Shown here in pieces: positions 31,913-39,874 of a DNA stretch of 64,000 nucleotides. The stretch lies in the NCBI GenBank assembly GCA_947473475.1, contig CANJBZ010000008.1, positions 45,904-109,903 on the forward strand, given 5' to 3'. This DNA comes from Alphaproteobacteria bacterium (lineage in GTDB: Bacteria; Pseudomonadota; Alphaproteobacteria; Micropepsales; Micropepsaceae). Under the pieces are notes generated by a model. The model worked only from the letters and a program-made list of their open reading frames with translations. It made no database searches and was not told where the DNA came from. Position 1 is the first letter of the stretch. Each line of letters begins with the position of its first letter. Made by a program: the position numbers and the translations under genes.

Positions 31913-34248
31913 GGATGTTTCCTCCTGCGCGCCTTGTCGATGGCCGCCACAATGCGGTCCGGCGTTATGGGGGATTCGTTCAGCTTTACGCTGAACGGGT
32001 CAAGCGCATTCTCAACCGCCGCGACAATGGCCGCCGCCGCCGGAATGGTGCCGCCCTCCCCCGCCCCTTTGACGCCCAGTGGATTGAGCGGCGACGGCGT
32101 TTCGATATGCACGGCATCGACGAACGGGATTTCGCAGGCGCTTGGCAGCAGGTAGTCGGCGAAGGTCGTCGTCACCGGCTGCGCGTTGGTGTCATAACCC
32201 ATCCATTCCAGCAGCGTATTACCGATGCCGTGCGCCACGCCGCCCTGGATTTGGCCATCCACGATCAGCGGATTGATGAGCGTGCCGCTGTCATGCGCCA
32301 CGGCGTAATTCAGGATTTTCACCGCGCCCGTTTCGGGATCGGCTTCCACCTCAACGATGTGCGTGCCGTTGCAGTAAGCCGCTTGCGGCGGGGTGAAATA
32401 GGCTGTGTGCTCCAGCCCCGGCGTCTGGCCGGGCGCGAATGAGAACCCCGGAAAACCTTGCGAGGCTTTCGCCAGATCGCCGAGCGAAACAGCGCGTCGG
32501 TTGCCGGTTCTTAGGTCAACCTTGCCGTCGTCCAGCACCAGGTCTTCGACTTTCGCATCGAGAATACGCGACGCCGTTTCCAGGATTTTGTCCCGCACCG
32601 TACGCGCGGCAAGCAGCGCCGACGGACCGGCATTCGCGGTGACGCGGCTGGCAAAGGTGCCGATGCCCATGGGAAAAGCTGCCGTGTCACCGACCGTGAC
32701 GTGGATTTGTGTCATGGGCACTTGAAGCTGCTCGGCCACGATCTGCGCCAGCATGGTCTTATGCCCCTGCCCCTGCGGCGCCGCGCCGGACTGTACGGAT
32801 ATGGTGCCATCGTCCTCCACCGCGACACGCACGCCTTCGAACGGCCCAAGCCCCGTGCCTTCGACGTAAGAACCAATGCCGATACCGATGTAACGGCCTT
32901 CTTCGCGGGCGCGCTTCTGGCGCTGGGGAAAATCGGCATAGGCCGAGAGCTCGATCGCCTTACCGAAGGCCGCGGGATAATCGCCGCTGTCGTAAATCAC
33001 CGGCTTTCCATCGCGGAAAGTAAGCCCGACCTTATAGGGCATCTGCTCCGGCTGAATCAGATTGCGCCGTCGAATTTCAGCGGGGTCGATATTTAGCGCC
33101 CGCGCGGCGCTATCCAGCAGCCGCTCCATGACGAATACCGCTTGCGGACGTCCCGCGCCGCGCACCGGCGTGGTCGGCACTTTGTTGGTATAGGCGACAG
33201 TGACGTCCAAATCGTACGCGGGAAGAATGTAAGGGCCCGGAACCGTGGTTGCAGCGATATAGGGCATCACCACGCCCCAGGGCATGTACGCGCCGGTGTC
33301 GTGCAGCATGGTCCCGCGCACGCCGCGCAGCTTCGCGTCCGCGTCCAGCGCAATTTCCAGCGACCAATATTGATCGCGCTCCTGCGTGGTCGCGAGGAAA
33401 TGTTCGCGGCGATCCTCGATCCATTTGATGGGGCGTTTCAGCCGCAAAGCCGCAGCGGCGACAATTGCGTCTTCGCCATAGAAGATTGCTTTCGGGCCGA
33501 AGCCGCCGCCGACATCGGGCGCAATCACGCGGATGGTGTCTGGTTTGCGCTGCAACAAATCCGCCAGAACGCGCTTTTCCAAATGCGGCGTCTGCGTGGA
33601 CGACCACACCGTCAGCATGCCGTCGCGCCCCACATCGGTAACAACGCCACGACATTCCAGCGCCTGCCCGCAGCCGCGATGAATCCAAAGAGCCTCTTTG
33701 ATGAGGTGTGCCGCACCTGCGAAGGCGGCTGCGACATCGCCATAGGCAGTTTTGAAGGTGGCCGCCTTGTTGTCCGGCAAATCGGCGTGGGCAGGCGCCG
33801 CGCCCTCCGCGACCGCATCGCGGCAATCGGACATCGCGGGCAATGGCTCGTAATCGACGGAAACCAGCGCCGCCGCGTCTTCGGCCACATGCCGCGAGTC
33901 CGCGACCACAATGGCGACCGCTTCACCGACGTAACAAACTTCATCCTTGGCCAGCGCCAACTGCGTGCGGGGAAATTTGGAATAGGGATTAGGCACCAGC
34001 GAGGGCAGCCGTGTGGTTTGCAAGCCCCGGCTTAGATCGGCCCACGTGAGAACCGCACGGACGCCCGGCAGCGCCAACGCCGCCGACGCATCGACTCCGT
34101 GGATTCGCGCATGGGCGAAACTTGCGCGCACAAACGCCGCGTGAAGCATGCCCGGCAGACGGATATCGTCGACGAATTCGCCACGTCCGGTGAGCAGACG
34201 CGCATCCTCGGTCCGCAGCACGCGCGCGCCGATGGATTTCCCGCTCAC
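31909..34248 (-). CDS. Molybdenum hydroxylase large subunit (xanthine dehydrogenase/CoxL family)
   Basis: A 779-residue molybdopterin-binding subunit of the xanthine dehydrogenase/aldehyde oxidase family. Domain features in order: the hammerhead domain (GRGEFVDDIRLPGMLHAAFV), the Moco-contact segment DVGGGFGPKAIFYGEDAIV around 245, the second molybdopterin domain, and the catalytic Glu in GVKGAGEGGTIPA near the end. Such enzymes hydroxylate aldehydes, purines or N-heteroaromatics with water. The iron-sulfur and FAD subunits that normally accompany it are not in the window. It forms an operon with the amidohydrolase. Confidence 0.9.
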   Translation of the reverse strand: MSGKSIGARVLRTEDARLLTGRGEFVDDIRLPGMLHAAFVRASFAHARIHGVDASAALALPGVRAVLTWADLSRGLQTTRLPSLVPNPYSKFPRTQLALAKDEVCYVGEAVAIVVADSRHVAEDAAALVSVDYEPLPAMSDCRDAVAEGAAPAHADLPDNKAATFKTAYGDVAAAFAGAAHLIKEALWIHRGCGQALECRGVVTDVGRDGMLTVWSSTQTPHLEKRVLADLLQRKPDTIRVIAPDVGGGFGPKAIFYGEDAIVAAAALRLKRPIKWIEDRREHFLATTQERDQYWSLEIALDADAKLRGVRGTMLHDTGAYMPWGVVMPYIAATTVPGPYILPAYDLDVTVAYTNKVPTTPVRGAGRPQAVFVMERLLDSAARALNIDPAEIRRRNLIQPEQMPYKVGLTFRDGKPVIYDSGDYPAAFGKAIELSAYADFPQRQKRAREEGRYIGIGIGSYVEGTGLGPFEGVRVAVEDDGTISVQSGAAPQGQGHKTMLAQIVAEQLQVPMTQIHVTVGDTAAFPMGIGTFASRVTANAGPSALLAARTVRDKILETASRILDAKVEDLVLDDGKVDLRTGNRRAVSLGDLAKASQGFPGFSFAPGQTPGLEHTAYFTPPQAAYCNGTHIVEVEADPETGAVKILNYAVAHDSGTLINPLIVDGQIQGGVAHGIGNTLLEWMGYDTNAQPVTTTFADYLLPSACEIPFVDAVHIETPSPLNPLGVKGAGEGGTIPAAAAIVAAVENALDPFSVKLNESPITPDRIVAAIDKARRRKHP

Positions 34249-34270
34249 CTAACCTCCAAATCTTAACTGT

Positions 34271-34409
34271 CATCCCGGGCGAGCGCTTCAGCGCGAGACC
34301 CCGCAAACGGCTCGGTGGGTCCCGGCTCGCGCGATGCGAACGCATCGCTTGGCCGGGATGACAACTGTGCTGTCACGATTTACCCGCAACGCCAATCCGT
34401 TGTACAGAA
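34271..34409 (+). repeat. ~140-base direct repeat, left copy
   Basis: It begins CATCCCGGGCGAGCGCTTCA and ends CCGTTGTACAGAA. It matches 35519-35667 almost base for base apart from a ~10-base indel near 34298. Its first ~95 bases also form an inverted repeat (CATCCCGG...CCGGGATG). The pair flanks the gene at 34445. Confidence 0.9.
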
Positions 34410-34444
34410 CCTGAAATGGCCAGTCGCGGCAGAGGCCGTTATCC

Positions 34445-35455
34445 ATGAAACGTCCAAATTGCGCATCAATGCGCTCAGCGTCTTTCATCGGTTGCGTTCT
34501 TTGGCTTGCGTCTCTTGCTCACCTCGACAAAGCAGCAGCGAAAACGGCCTTAGCCGATCCTTCGTCTGAGGTTCCTACGATTGAGAATTGGAGGCCGAGC
34601 CGCGCCTTATATTGGCTGTCAGCGAATCACCTCGTTTGGATCGCAGGTAGACAGGGTTCATCCGGGGGCGAGGACACGCTTCTATCCTGGACGAAAAAGG
34701 ACGGCACTCGGCGACTCAAAGATTTAGTGCATTTCCCGCCCTGTCTCGAACCAAGCCAAACAAGTCTGCTAGTGGACATAAAAGGTCCCGCTGGTACGTC
34801 CAAAGAATATCGCCTTTCCGTCCCAGGGGTGATCCGTTTAGAGCCAGTTGAGAAAGATAGCTTGAAGACGTGTCAGACTCGATTTACCGCGCTTTTCCAA
34901 CTAAATCGCTTTGTCACGCTTGCGGATTCAGAATTCAACACAGTAGGTATCAGGCGTTCCGTTGGCGGGCGGCCACCCCACTTTGCTATCCTTGATGCAA
35001 ACCATGTAGAAACGATACGGACATTAGATCCAGACATTTCGCTCGACAGCCCGCCTCTCGCCTTTCAGCGTTTCGGCAATCAATACATCGCCTACCCGCA
35101 TTATTCGTTCGACAGAAGGCGTGCGCTCGGCAAGCAACTACCAGGCATCCCTGTCTTTTCAATTGGCCCGGATACGAATGTAAATGTAACCTGGGTGCCA
35201 TGGACACCTTGGAGTACCGTCGGCGCTTATGATTTTGCGCTTTCCCGAACCGGCTTGATTGCTTCTGTTACGCAAGGCCTCAGGAAAACCGCTCCCGAAT
35301 CCGGAATTTACACCGCCAAAGATGGATGGTCTCAGCTGCGATCAGCGGATGTTACACCAAGTACGCTGCGCCTGTCGCATGATGGCTGCCGTATTGCATG
35401 GCGTGAAATCGATCGGCAAAACCGGCCATCGATTCGCGTTGCTGAACTTTGCTGA
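34445..35455 (+). CDS. Hypothetical exported protein between direct repeats
   Basis: A 336-residue protein of unknown function with an amino-terminal hydrophobic segment (SFIGCVLWLASLAHL) that may be a signal peptide. The rest is beta-rich with repeated Trp/Tyr-Pro patterns (YWLSANHLVWIAG, WTPWSTVGAYDFALS, LRLSHDGCRIAW), which hints at a beta-propeller-like fold; that is inference. Codon use and base composition are visibly more AT-rich than in the neighbours. It is bracketed by two ~140-base direct repeats, consistent with acquisition as a cassette. No ribosome site decides between ATG 34445 and later starts. Confidence 0.65.
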   Translation: MKRPNCASMRSASFIGCVLWLASLAHLDKAAAKTALADPSSEVPTIENWRPSRALYWLSANHLVWIAGRQGSSGGEDTLLSWTKKDGTRRLKDLVHFPPCLEPSQTSLLVDIKGPAGTSKEYRLSVPGVIRLEPVEKDSLKTCQTRFTALFQLNRFVTLADSEFNTVGIRRSVGGRPPHFAILDANHVETIRTLDPDISLDSPPLAFQRFGNQYIAYPHYSFDRRRALGKQLPGIPVFSIGPDTNVNVTWVPWTPWSTVGAYDFALSRTGLIASVTQGLRKTAPESGIYTAKDGWSQLRSADVTPSTLRLSHDGCRIAWREIDRQNRPSIRVAELC

Positions 35456-35518
35456 ACTCGTCGGGCCTTTGACGCGTTTGTTTTTTCGCATTCACCCAAG
35501 CCTCCTCAACCAACTTGC

Positions 35519-35667
35519 CATCCCGGGCGAGCGCTTCAGCGCGAGATCCGGGACCCACGGCGCAAACGGCTCGGTGGGTTCCGGCTCGCGCGATGCAAAC
35601 GCATCGCTTGGCCGGGATGACAAACTTATGGTGCGATTTACCCGCAACGCCAATCCGTTGTACAGAA
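35519..35667 (+). repeat. ~140-base direct repeat, right copy
   Basis: The partner of 34271-34409, about 1.25 kb downstream in the same orientation. Its right end abuts the ribosome site region of the OB-fold gene (AAAAGGAG at 35667). Confidence 0.9.
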
Positions 35668-35694
35668 AAGGAGAAAATCGTTCTCCGGCAGCTC

Positions 35695-36099
35695 ATGTCC
35701 GTTGAAGCACTGAACAAACCCACGCGTCTCTGCGGCGATGCCGCCGAGGTTGGCGCCGGCGGCGTCACCACGTTGATGGGCGGCGTCTGTAGGGATTGCG
35801 GCAATCAGACGTTTCCGCGCACACCGGTCTGCTGTGTGTGCATGAGCGAAAGCATTGCGCCCGCGCCGATGCCGCGCACCGGCACGCTCTACGCATTCTC
35901 GACCGTCCACGTCGCCGCCAAGAAGTGGAAGAATCCGATGTGCATCGGTTATGTCGATCTGCCGAATGGCGCGCGCGTGTTCACGCATTTGACCGGGCCG
36001 CTCACCATTGGCGATGCCGTCGAGCCCATCATGGGGATTGTCGGCGAAGACGAGAACGGTCCCATCGAAAGCTTTATTTTCAGAAGGGTCGCGCCATGA
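35695..36099 (+). CDS. Zn-ribbon/OB-fold protein (DUF35), thiolase partner
   Basis: A 134-residue DUF35 protein with a rubredoxin-like zinc ribbon (CRDCGNQTFPRTPVCCVC, about residues 33-50) and an OB fold (GTLYAFSTVHVAAKKWKNPM). Such proteins form complexes with SCP-x type thiolases and related acyl-CoA enzymes. The stop overlaps the thiolase start (ATGA), the usual arrangement. The true start is ATG 35695; the frame is open further upstream through the direct repeat, but that part is not protein-like. Confidence 0.87.
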   Translation: MSVEALNKPTRLCGDAAEVGAGGVTTLMGGVCRDCGNQTFPRTPVCCVCMSESIAPAPMPRTGTLYAFSTVHVAAKKWKNPMCIGYVDLPNGARVFTHLTGPLTIGDAVEPIMGIVGEDENGPIESFIFRRVAP

Positions 36100-37235
36100 A
36101 GGGCGTCAATGTAATCGGTATCGGCATGATACCCTTCGGCAAATATCCGGAAAAGAACATCGCCGATCTAGGCTGGCCCGCGGTGAAAGCCGCGATCAAG
36201 GACGCCAACATCGACGCACGCCGGATCGAGGCGGTGTATTCCGGCACGGCACGTGGCGGCGCGATGGTGGGCCAGCGCATTATGGGGCGCATCGGCCTTG
36301 CCGGCATTCCCATCGTCAATGTGGAGAACGCCTGTTCGTCATCCTCCGGCGCGCTGGCGCAAGCGGTGATCGCGGTGGGCGCAGGGGTCTACGACATCGC
36401 GCTGGTGATCGGCGTGGAGAAGCTGACCAAATTCGGCGGCGGCACGCTGCCGCTGGACGAAGACGATTGGGAAGTGAAGCTGGGCCTGTCCATGCCGGGC
36501 CTCTATGCCATGCGGGCGCAGCGGTACATGCACGATTTCGGCGTGAAGCCCGAACAGATCGCAGGGATTTCCGTGAAGAACCGCGCCAATGGGGCCAAGA
36601 ATCCCGACGCGCAGATGCGCAAAGAGGTGACGGTCGCGGAAGTGCTGGCCTCGCGCATGATCGCCGATCCGTTCACGCTGCTGCAATGCTGCCCCACCGG
36701 CGATGGCGCGGCGGCGATCATCCTCGCCTCCGACAAGGTGGCGCGGCAATATCGCAGCGATCCTATTGCCGTGCGCGCCTCGCACCTGACCAGCGGCCGC
36801 TTCATGTCGGGCTTCCGCGATATGACCTCGCCGGAAATCACGGTGCGCGGCGCGAAGGAGACTTTCGAAGAAGCGGGCCTTGGCCCCGAAGACATCGATG
36901 TGGCCGAGGTGCATGACGCGTTCTCGGTTGCCGAACTGCTGTATTACGAAGCGTTCGGCTTTTGCCCGCGCGGCGAAGGCGTCGGCCTGTTGGAATCCGG
37001 CGCGACCAAAATCGGCGGGCGCATTCCGGTCAATCCGTCCGGCGGCTTGCTGGCCAAAGGCCACCCCGTCGGCGCGACCGGCGCGGCGCAGGTGGTGGAA
37101 ATCATCAAGCAGCTTCGCGGCGAAGCGGGACCGCGCCAAGTCGAAGGCGCCAAGGTCGGCATGAGTCACGCGACAGGCGGCGGCATTTCCGGCTTCGACC
37201 ACGGCGCCTGCTCGATCCACATCTTCCAGCGGTAG
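36096..37235 (+). CDS. Thiolase (SCP-x/acetyl-CoA acetyltransferase family)
   Basis: A 379-residue thiolase-superfamily protein with the nucleophilic Cys in VENACSSSSGALAQ (about 85), the base His in VAEVHDAFSVAELLYYE (about 272) and the carboxy-terminal GGLLAKGHPVGATG loop. With its DUF35 partner it would cleave or form a beta-ketoacyl-CoA. Thiolases paired with DUF35 proteins often act on bulky or cyclic acyl-CoA. The CoA-transferase follows about 210 bases downstream on the same strand. Confidence 0.9.
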   Translation: MKGVNVIGIGMIPFGKYPEKNIADLGWPAVKAAIKDANIDARRIEAVYSGTARGGAMVGQRIMGRIGLAGIPIVNVENACSSSSGALAQAVIAVGAGVYDIALVIGVEKLTKFGGGTLPLDEDDWEVKLGLSMPGLYAMRAQRYMHDFGVKPEQIAGISVKNRANGAKNPDAQMRKEVTVAEVLASRMIADPFTLLQCCPTGDGAAAIILASDKVARQYRSDPIAVRASHLTSGRFMSGFRDMTSPEITVRGAKETFEEAGLGPEDIDVAEVHDAFSVAELLYYEAFGFCPRGEGVGLLESGATKIGGRIPVNPSGGLLAKGHPVGATGAAQVVEIIKQLRGEAGPRQVEGAKVGMSHATGGGISGFDHGACSIHIFQR

Positions 37236-37263
37236 CGCGGATGGATTGCAGCGGCCCTCAAAT

Positions 37264-37408
37264 CACCTCCCCCTCGCGGGGAGGTCGAAATGCTGAAGCG
37301 GCATTAGCCGCGAGGCATTTCGGGTGGGGAGATGGTTGGGGCAGGCTTACCCCCACCCGAAATTGCTCGCTGCGCTCCCAATTTCGACCTCCCCGCAAGG
37401 GGGAGGTG
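37264..37408. repeat. GC-rich palindromic intergenic element 2
   Basis: The outer arms (CACCTCCCCCTCGCGGGGAG, and the complement in CTCCCCGCAAGGGGGAGGTG) enclose stems around GTCGAAAT/ATTTCGAC and CGAAAT/ATTTCG, giving a long cruciform. It is closely similar to the element at 41533. Confidence 0.8.
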
Positions 37409-37443
37409 ATATCCCGATCGAACATGCGGGCATTGAGAACTGC

Positions 37444-38652
37444 ATGACCGGTATGGATCGCCCGCTTTCCGGTATACGCGTTCTGGATCTGACTCAGTTT
37501 TTGTCGGGGCCATTTGCGACGCAGATGTTCGCCGATCTGGGCGCGGAGATCATCAAGCTGGAGCCGCCGCAGGGCGATCCGATCCGCGAGGTGCCGCCGC
37601 ATTTCGTGGGCGATGATTCCGTCTATTACCTCTGCATCAACCGCAACAAGCGTTGCGTCGCGGTGGATATGAAGCAAGAAGCCGGCCGCGCTTTGGTGAA
37701 ACGGCTGGCGCTGGCCTCCGACATTGTGATGGAGAACTTCCGCCCTGGCGTGCTGGACCGGCTCGGACTGTCCGCCGAAGCGATCCGCAAGGAAAAGCCG
37801 TCGCTGATCTGGTGCTCGATTTCCGGCTTCGGCCAGGACGGGCCGTACCGCAACAAACCGGCCTACGACATGATCGTGCAGGCGCTTTCGGGCGGCATGA
37901 GTCTCACCGGCGAAGCAGGCGGCGCTCCGGTGCGGGCGGGCATTCCCATCGGCGATCTGGCGGCGGGGCTCTATGCGAGCGTCGCGGCGTTGGCGGCGCT
38001 GAACCGGCGGCATACAACGGGTCTTGGCGACACCATCGATATTTCCATGCTCGACTGCCAGGCGGCGATGCTGTGCTATCAGGCTGCCTATTACATGCAT
38101 TCCGGCGTCGTGCCGGGACGTCAGGGCCGCGGCCATGAAAGCATTCCGACGTATCGCTCGTTCGAAGCGAAAGACGGGCTGCACGTCGTCATCACCGCCA
38201 ACACCGAGCGCATGTGGCAGGGTTTGGCGCGCGCGTTAGGCCATGAGGAATGGCTGAGCGATCCGCGTTTCAGCATCAATAAGGATCGGCTGACGAACAA
38301 GGCCGTGCTGGTGCCCATGCTGGAAGAAGCCTTCCATGCACGGAACGCCGATGAATGGGTGACGCTGTTGGAGCGCGAGGAAGTTCCGGTCGGCGTTGTG
38401 AACACGCTCGACCGCGTAATGAAAGACCCGCAAATCCGCCACCGCAACATGGTGCTGGATTTGGGATCGTCCGACGGTCGCCGTGCCTCCGTCGCCGGCA
38501 ATCCCATGAAGTTCAAAGACACCCCGCCGGAAGAAAAGAACTACCCCGGCACCCTCGGCGCGGACACCGCCGCGGTGTTGAAAGACGTGCTCGATCTTTC
38601 ACCGTCAGAAATCGCTGATTTGGTGCAGGCCAAAACGATCATCGCGCACTGA
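37444..38652 (+). CDS. CaiB/BaiF (class III) CoA-transferase
   Basis: A 402-residue class III CoA-transferase, which moves CoA between acyl-CoA and free acids. It has the family opening RPLSGIRVLDLTQFLSGPFA, the catalytic Asp region YDMIVQALSGGMSLTGEAGG (Asp about 139) and the segment ISMLDCQAAMLCYQAAYY. In several anaerobic aromatic-acid pathways a class III CoA-transferase activates the acid before a UbiD-type decarboxylase, and ubiX/ubiD lie just downstream on the other strand. The start could also be ATG 37453. Confidence 0.92.
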   Translation: MTGMDRPLSGIRVLDLTQFLSGPFATQMFADLGAEIIKLEPPQGDPIREVPPHFVGDDSVYYLCINRNKRCVAVDMKQEAGRALVKRLALASDIVMENFRPGVLDRLGLSAEAIRKEKPSLIWCSISGFGQDGPYRNKPAYDMIVQALSGGMSLTGEAGGAPVRAGIPIGDLAAGLYASVAALAALNRRHTTGLGDTIDISMLDCQAAMLCYQAAYYMHSGVVPGRQGRGHESIPTYRSFEAKDGLHVVITANTERMWQGLARALGHEEWLSDPRFSINKDRLTNKAVLVPMLEEAFHARNADEWVTLLEREEVPVGVVNTLDRVMKDPQIRHRNMVLDLGSSDGRRASVAGNPMKFKDTPPEEKNYPGTLGADTAAVLKDVLDLSPSEIADLVQAKTIIAH

Positions 38653-38847
38653 TCCTCCCCTGCGAAGCGGGGGAGGGGGACCATGCGAAGCATGGTGGAG
38701 GGGGCGGCTACAACTCAGACCGTTCCTCATTCTGCATAAAGTGGGGCGCATCCGGAAGAATTGCTGGAACCACTTGAGCGGCCGCCGCCCCCTCCACCGC
38801 TTCGCGGTCCCCCTCCCCCGCTACGCATTCGCTCCGCAGGGGAGGAA
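38653..38847. repeat. GC-rich palindromic intergenic element 3
   Basis: The long inverted repeat CCTCCCCTGCGAAGCGGGGG...CCCCCTCCCCCGCTACGC...GCAGGGGAGG lies between the converging CoA-transferase and carboxymuconolactone decarboxylase-like genes. A piece (CCGCCCCCTCCACCGCTTCG) recurs at 63802. Confidence 0.75.
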
Positions 38848-39228
38848 TTACTTCCCCACTTCCTCAAACGCTTCCCGCGCGATGCGGAAAGAGTCCATTC
38901 CGGCGGGGATGCCGGCGTAGACGGCGACTTGCAGCATTATCTCTTTGATCTCGTCCTTGGTGACGCCGTTTGTCAGCGCGCCTTTGACGTGAAGCTTCAA
39001 TTCGTGGGGCCGGTTCAGCGTTGCGATCATGGCGAGGTTCAACATCGAGCGGGTCTTGCGGTCCAGGCCCGGACGCGACCAGATATCGCCCCAGCAATAG
39101 CGCGTGGTCAGGTCCTGCATCGCCATCGTGAATTCGTCGGCATTCGCCATACCGCGATCGACATAGGCGGCGCCCAGCACTTCGCGCCGGACTTTCATGC
39201 CGCCTTCAAACCGTTCCTTGTCGTCCAT
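38848..39228 (-). CDS. Carboxymuconolactone decarboxylase family protein
   Basis: A 126-residue all-helical protein resembling PcaC, which decarboxylates 4-carboxymuconolactone in the protocatechuate branch of the beta-ketoadipate pathway. The family segment RPGLDRKTRSMLNLAMIATL, the stretch LKLHVKGALTNGVTKDEIKE and the ending VAVYAGIPAG are clear. No other beta-ketoadipate genes are nearby, so the substrate may differ. It lies 13 bases downstream of ubiX on the same strand. Confidence 0.87.
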   Translation of the reverse strand: MDDKERFEGGMKVRREVLGAAYVDRGMANADEFTMAMQDLTTRYCWGDIWSRPGLDRKTRSMLNLAMIATLNRPHELKLHVKGALTNGVTKDEIKEIMLQVAVYAGIPAGMDSFRIAREAFEEVGK

Positions 39229-39241
39229 TGCTCTCTCCTAA

Positions 39242-39874
39242 TTAGATTTCTTCGGCCTTGCCTTTTTTCTTACGAATGCCCGAAGGTTCGGGAACGGTGG
39301 GTTCTTTCCAGCGATGCACGCTGCCGGTGTCGATGCCGAACAAATCCAGCATCCGCCCGATGGAGTGGTCGATCACGTCTTCCAGCGTTTTGGGGCGCGT
39401 GTAGAACGCCGGCACGATCGGCGCGACGATGGCGCCGATTTCCGACAGATGCAGCATGGTCCGCATATGGCCCGTGTGCAGCGGCGTTTCGCGTAAGCCC
39501 AGCACCAGACGGCGGCGTTCTTTCAGCACCACATCGGCGGCGCGCGACAGCAGATTGCTGGTAATGCCATGGGCGATCTCGCTCATGGTGTGGATCGAGC
39601 AGGGCAGGATCAGCATGCCCATGGTCTGAAACGAGCCCGATGAAATCGACGCACCGACATCGCCGATGGGGTGGAACACCGTCGCCATATCGCGCACGGC
39701 TTTGGGCTTAATGTCGGTTTCATAGGACATGGTGAGTTCGGCCGCCGGGCTCATTACCAGATGGGTCTCGATACCCAACTGGCGCAAAATTTCCAGCGCG
39801 CGAATGCCGTAGATCACACCCGAAGCGCCGGCCATGCCGACGATCAGTCGCGGGGGCGGACTGGGTTTAATCAT
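39242..39874 (-). CDS. ubiX: Flavin prenyltransferase UbiX
   Basis: UbiX attaches a dimethylallyl group to FMN, making the prenylated FMN cofactor that UbiD enzymes require. The 210-residue protein has the flavin-binding start GMAGASGVIYGIRALEIL, the segment GSFQTMGMLILPCSIHTMSE (about 96-115), and RRRLVLGLRETPLHTGHMRT with the phosphate-binding Arg. It overlaps the ubiD stop by 8 bases, so cofactor enzyme and user are co-translated. It is the only ubiX in the window and could serve all three UbiD paralogues. Confidence 0.93.
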   Translation of the reverse strand: MIKPSPPPRLIVGMAGASGVIYGIRALEILRQLGIETHLVMSPAAELTMSYETDIKPKAVRDMATVFHPIGDVGASISSGSFQTMGMLILPCSIHTMSEIAHGITSNLLSRAADVVLKERRRLVLGLRETPLHTGHMRTMLHLSEIGAIVAPIVPAFYTRPKTLEDVIDHSIGRMLDLFGIDTGSVHRWKEPTVPEPSGIRKKKGKAEEI

